Shown here piece after piece: positions 54,898 to 64,000 of a DNA stretch of 64,000 nucleotides. The stretch lies in NCBI GenBank assembly GCA_014529385.2, contig CM043947.1:98244036-98308035 (forward strand), written 5' to 3'. A program made the translations under genes and the position numbers. The notes beneath the pieces are model-generated. The model was not told where the DNA came from and searched no databases. It worked only from the letters and a program-made list of their open reading frames with translations. How positions within the stretch are numbered: the first letter of the stretch is position 1; the number at the start of each line of letters is the position of its first letter. The DNA is from Adiantum capillus-veneris (lineage: Eukaryota; Streptophyta; Polypodiopsida; Polypodiales; Pteridaceae).

Positions 54898-57800
54898 TTA
54901 AGAGATCTCTCTCTCATCCTCGCATAGCTCAGCATAACTTCCTATATCTATATAGAGCTCTCCGTTTAAACACATATCCTCTGTTTCATTTTGTAGCTCC
55001 TCTGCATGCACCCCATATAGAGTAGTAGCATCTTGATGCTCGTCTGGCACCCCCGCAGCGGCTTCTGATTGAGCATCTTCTCTGATCTCCTCCATTGATG
55101 TCGTTGTGATTGGCACATGGTAGCCTTCATATGTCCTTGCACTACGAGAGGCTACCTCTATGACGTACCACCAGTTTGATGTAGACTTTGTAGGATGAAA
55201 TATTACCTGCCAGAGCCACATAACTTACATGAGAGCTTTCAAGCACATAACTTGTAAAAGGGGGATGTTAACTATTTACATACTTACTTGTTCACAATGC
55301 TCGGGTAGTACGAAAGTGTCTCTTAGGTCAGTCCATTTCTTAGTAGAATCCACCTCAAGAAAACCAGACTCTCCTCTACGCACAGTAGCGTTGCGAACCT
55401 CCATGATTATCTTGAACCATTGCACGTTGAACAAGTCGACAAAAAATCCTCTGTAATCGATCCTCAAAATCTCTTGCAGCGTGCCGAAGTAAGTGAGTTC
55501 CGCCACCACAGGATCTGCATCAAAGGAGCGTCGTCGACTAGACTGTTCAAATTTTGCCATGATTCCACAATCTTGAGTAAAACGCTTTTTGTCGATTCGT
55601 TCCACCCTAAAATGTCGACCTTTACACCATGCTGCTGTGTATGACTTATACTACAACGAACAAAGATTATGAGTGGCCGTTCAAACGTTTATAAATAAAG
55701 TCACTTGCTAGTCGTACATTGCAAACTTACCTTGGTCGCGCAACCCCGAGAGTACTCCCACTCTTCTTCAGTCACTTCGTCACCCCATTGTTGTGCGCTT
55801 TTCAATTGGTTGTGCAACCCTCTTAAGCTCATGAAGGTTGGTAGGCTCTCCAGAACCGCTGGATAGTGCATCGGTGGTCGTCTTCCCCGTCTCCACTCGA
55901 TTCGTGCCCTTTGTCTCTCTTGCTTTGCATCCTCATATTGTGAAATCCACTTTTGCATCACTGGATTGTGAAGCATGCAAAATCGGTTGATTTTAGCCTC
56001 TAGATCTTCCATCATCTTCTTCTCAGCACCGAGATTGCACATGACAATCCCAGATATGCGCTCATCATCTATGGTTCGCCATAGCGTGTCCCGGGATTTA
56101 TCAAATCCGTCTAGCCACTCTCCAAAATGTACACTAGGGACTCTGATACCAACCAACCTTCTGCCATGCTACTCTCCGGACGTGCCTTTTGACGCACATA
56201 TCCCTTAAGTGTTTTCATGAAACGCTCTAAGAAGAACATCCATCTGGAATGAACTGTGCCAGCTATTTCCACCTCATCAACTATGTGAACAAGAAGATGC
56301 ACCTGAATGGTTAGCATTGTAGTAGGAAAATGTTTCTCAAACATGCACACAAGCTCCGCAGCATTTAGTTTGGCGAAAGGTATGGAGTCTACGTTGATCT
56401 CCTTTTGTGAGATCCATTGCACCAGCTTTGCAAGTTTGTAGATTGTGTTACGGATGTCGAGAGACAAACATCCCTCAATGGCAGCCAGTAAAATAAATTG
56501 TAAAGTATGTGCAGCAATGATATTAAAGTCCACATTTTATGCAATGATATTAAAGTCCACTATGAACGTACCTGACACATTTTATGCCAATCGTGTGACT
56601 TCAAACCGGTAAGCTTTCCTTCTTTAGTAAAACACGTTCGGAGCGAGTGCATGACGCCAGTGGGGCTCCGCAAAGATCGAATGGTCTCTTTTACTTTGCG
56701 TTCTTGGGCTCCTGTGAAAATCCATGGTGCTTTAGGGAGTTTTATCGATCCATCAGACGCTGTTTGCGGCCAATATTGCTCCATACGATCCACATTTCTA
56801 AGGTCAACTCTGGCTCCCAAAGTATCTTTCTTGCCGGTCAGATGGTCCCATAGTAGATTACCCACATTCTTGAATATGTGCATTGGATCGAGCACGTGAT
56901 TGATCATGAGTCAGGGCCAGTATGGTAACTCGTACCATAGAGATAGTCTCTTCATCCCTGGAGGCAATCCGTCATCGCACATCTCCTTCTGCTCTAACCA
57001 TGCTTGTGCAGACATCCTTGGTGGCTCTCTTCCCAAAAAGCCATCGCGTAACACATGATTCTCTGGAAGATACGCTTGATGACCTTCGCATATTTGCTTC
57101 TTCAGTGAGGGTGCCCTACGTGCATTCAGTCTAGGTCCACATGTGACACATGCTCTGTATCCGCTTGTTTGAAGCCCTGCATGTATACACATGATAATAG
57201 ATCAACTATGGGAAAAAACAAGATTTACAGTGTCTGAGTGAGGAGTGTCAATAGATCACGTGAGCATTCTGTTAGCCCGGGATAGTCATGCATGGTCCAC
57301 ATTAGAATGCCTCGGATCAAAGCATTCCGTTGTCCTGTGTGTTGGCTCATATCCACCACCTCTATGCCAATCCACAATTGTTGTAGCTCTTCCAATAGTG
57401 GATGAAGATACACATCCATATTCCCCACTTTATATCGCCCTGGCACAATCAAGCTTAACCATAGGTGCCCCTTCTTCGTAGTCAACCACGGGGGAAATTT
57501 GTAGTTGACGATGACAACGGGCCATACACTGTAAGATGTTGATCTTTGACCAAATGGATTTACGCCATCCATAGCCAGGCCTAAGCGCAAATTTCGAGCT
57601 TCCCTGGCAAAATCCGACCATTTTCCATCTATATGTTTCCACGCTACGCAATCTGCAGGAATTCGTAGCACACCATCCGAAGATTTATTCTCCTCATGCC
57701 ATGATGCTAGGGCGGCCATGGACTTACATTCGAAGAAATGCTTGATGCGAGGAAGCAGAGGGAAATGTCGCAAAACCTTTTGTGGAATTTTTGTCCCGTG

Positions 57801-58590
57801 GAGATCTACTCGATATCTTTCGGAATCACATTTCGGACACTTCTCCATGTCTACGTATTCCCCTCTGAAAAGTATGCAGTCATTAGGACAAGCGTGGATA
57901 GAATTGTAATCCATCCCCAAGTTTCGCAAAATCTTTCTTGCTTCATCTCGGGAATCTGGCATCACATTGTCAGCTGGTAGTATGTGCTCTTTAAGCAATC
58001 TACACAACATAAAAATACGATACAGTCGTGTAAAAATCTATCAGATCATTATACATTTAGAGTTTTATTAAAGTAAACTAATTGTAATAGATCACCTGAA
58101 AAGCGCTGTGACGCTAGTGTCACTCCATCCAAACTTTGCCTGCATGTTGAGAAGAACCAGGAGTGCTTTCAATCTAGACATACGTGCTCCATTATACAAT
58201 GGCGTATCGGCTTCACTTTTCATATCATCATAGATAAGCCTTTCTGAATCCATGATCGTCTCGATCATTTCATCAATCTCGGGCTCAAACATTGCCTCGT
58301 TGGGAATGTGCTCTGCATGATCATACCCCGAGCTGTCGGAGGCTACATCTTGTGGCCTCACATATGCTGCTTGACCAAAGCGCCTGTGAACACGTCTATT
58401 GGGTTGCAAGATTGCTGCTTGTTGGCCAGCGTCAGAGTCCGACGAGTTATAATTGGCAACAACTCGATCTATAATAGATAGATCGAACTCGCCAAATTCG
58501 TGAACGTGCTGCAAAGAAACACGTCTTGTCCGTCGCACAGCATGCTTGCATTGATTACAAGGACATAAGACCCTCGTTCAGAGATAGGTG
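54898..58590 (-). pseudogene. tnp2 (TNPD-type) transposase gene of the CACTA, damaged
   Basis: Exons run from about 58590 to 54898. A C-P-C-N-Q-C block (58565-58548) belongs to the transposase-associated domain (PF13963). The core (PF02992) has H-A-C-P-N-D-C, C-P-K-C, L-A-M-D-G-V-N-P-F-G, Y-P-G-L and L-D-P-M-H-I-F-K-N-V. DUF4218-type sequence follows (R-W-M-F-F-L-E-R-F), then DUF4216 (55650-55288, Y-F-G-T-L-Q-E-I-L), and an acidic end with its stop at 54898. Introns with GT-AG ends: 58095-58000, 57259-57177, 55730-55651, 55287-55207. Lesions: in-frame TGA at 56913-56911, a 26-bp-offset duplication at 56514-56560, a frame change near 56115, and an unclear start upstream of 58590. The enzyme would cut element ends in the nucleus. 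Confidence 0.9.
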
Positions 58591-58690
58591 TTTTGGTTGG
58601 ACGGTCCCACATCCTCGTCACTACTCATAATGAGGATAAAAATCTTATAACTTGGACAACAAATTTAATATTCTATTGGCATTCTTCATC

Positions 58691-58796
<106 letters not shown>

Positions 58797-59060
58797 ACCT
58801 CACATTCTCTAGTCATGTCCAATCCCCGCACACCTCAGTCTAGAGGTGCACGGAGATCAGAACCACCGGGTTATAATCTCGTCTTTATTGGTCAATACCT
58901 ATATTTGTGGGTACAAGAAATCTACACACCCACGTCTACATGATACTGCATGTAGTGGACAAAACCCCTTTGCCTCTTCTCTAGCTGTAGCACTTCACAG
59001 CATCTTAACATCTTTTCACAGTAGATCTTTTCACTGTTCGTCTAACTCTAAACCCTAAAC
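58797..59060 (+). other. Conserved sequence opposite the tnp2 5' end
   Basis: This plus-strand sequence begins CCTCACATTCTCTAGTCATG. Its short frame (Ser-Asn-Pro-Arg-Thr-Pro-Gln, then Y-N-L-V-F-I-G-Q) recurs three times beside relic A at 1517-1990. Conservation across copies of the family suggests an untranslated leader, promoter or small divergent ORF. I cannot tell which. Confidence 0.5.
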
Positions 59061-59084
59061 CGTAAGTAATTCTTGCGTGGACTC

Positions 59085-59990
<906 letters not shown>

Positions 59991-59999
59991 CGTGTGTGG

Positions 60000-60195
60000 A
60001 TGTGTGTGCCAATAAAAAGAGATAAATGGTATAACCTTTCTATCACCCATGCCAAGTATGATAGATTGATTATGCCATTTCCCTCTTGAATAATAGGTCT
60101 TGAGTTCAACTCCTCGTCGGCTAGATCTTTAGTTCTTTTAATTTTAATTAGTTTCCTACGACGTTAAATTAGTTTCTCTCTCTTTCTCTCTCAAT
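60000..60195. other. tRNA-like or spacer stretch
   Basis: TAAATGGTATAACC...CTTGAGTTCAACTCCTCG (60025-60117) resembles a tRNA A-box and B-box arrangement, weakly. Otherwise it is spacer. Confidence 0.25.
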
Positions 60196-60403
60196 GTGTG
60201 TGCGTTTTTTTGGATTGTATGCATGTTTTCTCTCTCTTTTCCTCTCTCAATGTGTGTGTTTTTTGTTTATGCATGTTCTCTCTCTCTTTTCCTCTCTCAA
60301 TGCGTGCGTTTTTTGTTTATGCATGCTCTCTCTCTCTTTTTCTCTCTCAATGTGTGTGTGCATTCTTTGTTTATGTATGTATGTGTGCGTTTTTGTTTTT
60401 GTT

Positions 60404-60459
<56 letters not shown>

Positions 60460-60592
60460 AACACTATGTGTGTGTGTGAGAGAGAGAGAGAGGGAGAGAG
60501 AAAGAGGGGAAGGGAACATGAGAATGAGGAGAGGGAAGGAGCATACCTGGCTCTCCTTCCTCTCCTCGTGTGTGTGTGTGTGTGTGGAGAAG

Positions 60593-60643
<51 letters not shown>

Positions 60644-60745
60644 GAGGGGAAGGGAACATGAGAATGAGGAGAGGGAAGGAGCATACCTGGCTCTCCTTCC
60701 TCTCCTCGTGTGTGGAGAAGAAAAAGAGAGAGAGAGAGGGAGAGC
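60196..60745. repeat. Low-complexity tandem blocks with CT and GA runs
   Basis: Three to four copies of a unit of about 55-60 bp carrying GTTTATGCATG and (TCTC)n lie at 60196-60380, then (CT)n at 60409-60456. A 140-bp duplication follows: AAAGAGGGGAAGGGAACATG at 60501 and 60641. The long open frames on both strands are artefacts. Confidence 0.85.
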
Positions 60746-60773
60746 ATTACCTGCTCCTTGCTTGAGGGTGCCG

Positions 60774-60954
60774 AAAAACTCAGATCTGAGATCTGAGTTT
60801 TTGGGCGCGCTCGGTTATTTTTTTAGCCCAGCCGGCGTCGCTATGAGCGTCGCAAATTTACAAAGAAATTTGCGACGCTCATAGCGACGCCGGGATTTTT
60901 TTTTTTTGAGCGTCGCTGTGTGAGCGTCGCTAATATGAATAGCCTCTTGTAGTG
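60774..60954. promoter_or_regulatory. Right CACTA end with two hairpins
   Basis: Hairpin 1 has perfect 14-bp arms (60774-60787 and 60789-60802, AAAAACTCAGATCT). Hairpin 2 has perfect 27-bp arms (60833-60859 and 60866-60892) containing CGTCGCTATGAGCGTCGC. Further CGTCGC motifs lead to the terminus CCTCTTGTAGTG. These are probable transposase-binding and end structures. Confidence 0.8.
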
Positions 60955-60972
60955 AACCCTAATTCCAACAAT

Positions 60973-60987
60973 TGGTATCAGAGCAGG
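60973..60987 (+). promoter_or_regulatory. Primer-binding site of copia-2
   Basis: TGGTATCAGAGCAGG lies two bases after the end of the interrupted LTR and matches initiator methionine tRNA. Confidence 0.9.
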
Positions 60988-61311
60988 TTGCGTCCTCCTG
61001 GGCTTAGTCGCCACAGCTGCTCCAGCACATGCCTGCTTACCTTCTCCAATTTAGTGAGCTTTGGCAAGCGTTTACAAGTCGACAAAAATTTCTGGCTCAG
61101 ATTTTTGATTCGGGTTCATTTCGGCCTTCGTTTCCACTACAGGCAGTACTCCACAGGCTATTTTATCATTTCGTGCAGAATTTTTGTCAATGCCGTTTTC
61201 TGCATAATAGGTGCCTCATAGTCTTCTACGGTTTGTGCTATATATCACATGTTGTTCCCGGTCCATTTCTCCTATTTTCGGGTAGTTTTCACATCAGGTA
61301 CAACATTTACC

Positions 61312-64000
61312 ATGGCTGACAACAACATAGATGTGTTCAAGTTGTTTGGTGTTGAGGACAGTTTGGATGGGGACAACTACCCTATGTGGGCCTATATGAT
61401 GCAGCATGTTCTTGTGTTAAAGGGCTTATGGAACATTGTGCAGGGCATTGATGTACGTCCTGGTTCAGAGGATGTAGGCGATGTTGAGGATGTTGCAGGT
61501 CTTGCTGCAAGGATTGCTGCTATTAGAGTTGTTTTGCCTACGGCAGAACAAGCTCGTTGGAATGTAAAGAATGCACAAGCTCATGCATTGATTGCATTGT
61601 CTGTGAAGTGCACCATTGTTCCTCACATTCGTTCAGCAAAATCTGCAGAACAGGCTTGGGATATTTTGGTTGGTCTTTATGCAAGCCGCAATGAGGCTAA
61701 AATTGATTTGCTGCTTAAAAAGCTGGAGTCGAAGATTATACATGAGGAAGATGATATGGACACTTTCCTTGCTAGTGTCAAGGATATCAATGAACAACTT
61801 ATTTCTGCAGGTGAAGTCATTTCAGACAGTTCCCTTGTGCAGACTGTTCTTGATGCCTTACCAGATTCTTACCAGACATTTGCTAGTACTTGGAGACTTA
61901 TGACCCAAGGAAATCCAGAAGTTGTCAATTTTGATGCATTATGCACATTGTTGTTGCAAGAGTCACTTGCCAAAAAAAATAGCACTAGACACCGTGCAGT
62001 TGAACAGGCTTTTATTGCTTCTCAAAGAAAGGGTGGTAACAACAATTCGGCCACTTCTTATGGTTCTGCTGCGAGTGGCAAAACTTCTGTTCCTAATGCT
62101 TCTGCTGGCAACAATTCATCTGGAAATTCTAGTGATAAGGGCAAAAAGAAGATGCGTTGCCATTATTGTAAAGCTAATGATCACTTGATCAAGTTGTGTC
62201 CTAACTTGAAGGCCAAAGAGGCTAAGACGAAAGAGGGTGGTTCCATTGCAAATGTTGGTTCCACTACAAATGCAGCCATTGTTGAGTCTTCTGTAAAAGG
62301 AGACTGTAATGCTGATGTTGATGCAGAATGGGCTTTTAGTGCAGAGTGCACTTACAATACTGTTGTCCATGATGCATGCTTGTTAGTTGCTACAGATTCA
62401 CATGTGTGGTATTTCGATAGTGGTGCTATAAAGCACATTACCTCACATCGTGAATTGTTCACCTCTCTCGAGTCTGTCCCTCATGGGAATTCAATCACTT
62501 GTGCCAACAATGCCTCTTATCCGGTTCAAGGAGTTGGAAAGATTGTGTTTACTGCTGCAAATGGAAGTTCCTTCACACTTGTTGACGCACTTTATGTACC
62601 TGGGATCAAGAAGAATCTCTTGTCTATATCCGCATTTGCTAGACTTGGACTTGTAGTCAAATTTGTGGATGACAAATGTACAATTCATGATCTCAGTTTT
62701 GGTGATGAAATTGTTGCATTTGGCCTTTTGTGTTGTGGGTTGTATAGGCTTACTTTGTATGACAAGTGCGAACAAAATTTTACAAATGATGTTGCAGATT
62801 CAAGGGCTATTTCATATGAAAAACTTTGGCATGCACGTTTTGGTCATCTGAATTTTGCCAGTTTGCTGTGTTTGCAAAAATCTGATATGGTTGCTTCTTT
62901 GCCACCTCCTTAAGCACCTGTCAAACATGGTTGTGAAGGTTGTATTTGGGTAAGATGCAGAGTTCTAAGTTTCCAAAGGATGGTTCAGTTTAGGCCACAT
63001 GCAAGTTGTAGCTTGTGTATAGTGATGTTTGTGGACCCATGCAAACTCCGTCCTTGGGCAATTACCTGTACTTCATGACTTTCATTGACGATTACTCCAG
63101 GCATGCATGGGTATTTTGGCTTAAAGAGAAGTCCGAAGTTTTTATGTGCTTCAAACAATTTCTGGCTATGGCTGAAAATGTCTCGAAATATACTATGGGC
63201 ACCCTCCTTTCCGATCGAGGGGGGCAGTATATGTCCCAGGAATTTAATTCATTTCTGGCTAGTCGTGGGATAAAACACCAATGTACAATGTCTTATACAC
63301 CTCAGCAAAATGGTGCTGCTGAGAGGACAAACACGTCACTGACGAAAATGGCACGATGTATGGTCAAAAGTCCAGCTTTGCCGCATTCTTTTTGGCTTGA
63401 GGCCATTATGTGTTCCACTTATGTATTTAAAAGGTGTCCTACAAAAGCTTTGCAGTCTATTACTCCATATGAAGCATGGCAAGATAGAAAGCCTTCTATT
63501 GAGCACATGCGTGTTTTTGGCTGTTTGGCATATGCTTTGGTGCCACAAACACAGCACAGAAAATTGGATGATAAGGCTATCAAATGTATTTTTGTTGGTT
63601 ATAGTGTTGAAATCAAAGGTTACAGATTATATCATCCGCAAAAAAAGGATATTCTAGTTTCACGGGATGTAGTGTTTGTGGAAGATTCTGTTTAGCCCTT
63701 GCTGTCATGTACTAGAGATAGTAATTTAAGCTCATAGGACATTTATGATACTTTGTTGCCTCTTTTCAGTGGTGGAAATACGAATGTAATTTCCAATGAG
63801 ACAAATGTACAGCCTATGGGGGTTTCTAAAAACAGATCAGCCTATTACTGATGCAGATGTACATGATCTACTTGAAGAGGAAAGGGCTGAAAATGAGCAG
63901 GCTAGAGGTATGCCAAAATGGCTGGTGCACACTTTGCATGACAGTAAATTAGATGCACCTTTGTCTAGTCGTACTCTTTCAGGCTCTTGCCATGCATCTT
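61312..64000 (+). pseudogene. copia-2 gag-pol, damaged, runs off the window
   Basis: Gag starts at ATG 61312 (ACCATGGCT context) and is a UBN2-type domain with Y-P-M-W and a zinc knuckle C-H-Y-C-x4-H-x4-C near 62157. The protease keeps its D-S-G-A (near 62418). The pre-integrase block has L-W-H-A-R-F-G-H. Lesions: TAA at 62911, a frameshift at about 62950, TAGs at 62991 and 63009. Integrase then runs 63015-63692 with D, D and E in Y-S-D-V-C-G-P, L-S-D-R-G-G and A-A-E-R-T, and ends at TAG 63693. The linker to reverse transcriptase follows in broken frames to the window edge, so RT and RNase H are outside. Confidence 0.92.

Noticed and set aside
60194-60765. Long open frames on both strands rich in Ser-Leu or Arg-Glu
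   Set aside because: They are microsatellite artefacts over CT/GA and GT runs and a 140-bp duplication.

Overview
The window looks like repeat-rich nuclear DNA from a land plant with a large genome. Plant-type Ty1/copia and Ty3/gypsy retrotransposons, En/Spm (CACTA) DNA transposons with tnp2 and Transposase_24 proteins, many MITE-like foldbacks, tRNA-derived repeats and very long CT/GA, GT and TA microsatellites fill almost all of it. I cannot name the species from the sequence; a fern or another large-genome, non-seed lineage is a guess. I found no clearly intact host gene with a known function.

Layout. 1-3.6 kb: relic of a CACTA tnp2 gene split by a solo LTR, then tandem repeats and degenerate AACCTA arrays. 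4.1-22.4 kb: two inverted CACTA-like ends (4122 and 22443) enclose decayed coiled-coil sequence, a 3 kb pyrimidine-rich tract, a complete copia element (copia-1, 9892-15399, 5-bp target duplication), another tnp2 relic, a 286-bp MITE and a decayed TNPA-like gene. 22.4-31.6 kb: sparse DNA with MITEs, tRNA-like repeats and a decayed histone-H3-like gene (28093-28745). 31.7-37.7 kb: two gypsy elements facing each other tail to tail. 38-52.4 kb: two copies of an unrecognised multi-exon ORF family, several unassigned ORFs, a minus-strand LTR, a gypsy-type primer-binding site without coding sequence, a strong foldback and a dispersed repeat in two copies.

52.5-64 kb is the best-resolved part. A structurally complete CACTA transposon (52694-60954, 12-bp terminal repeats, AAC target duplication) sits inside the 5' LTR of a second copia element (copia-2), whose gag-pol runs to the window edge. 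The CACTA carries a TNPA-like gene (Transposase_24), a six-exon tnp2 transposase gene and, in its right arm, a fragment that reads as a captured heavy-metal-associated (HIPP-type) host gene. Both transposase genes carry lesions.

Decay of copia-1 and of the gypsy A gag-to-RNase H region is mostly by in-frame stop codons with the reading frame kept. That is what methylation-driven C-to-T change would give. The most interesting leads are the H3-like relic with a long N-terminal tail, the captured HMA fragment, the repeated unknown ORF family, and the shared hairpin organisation of the CACTA ends.
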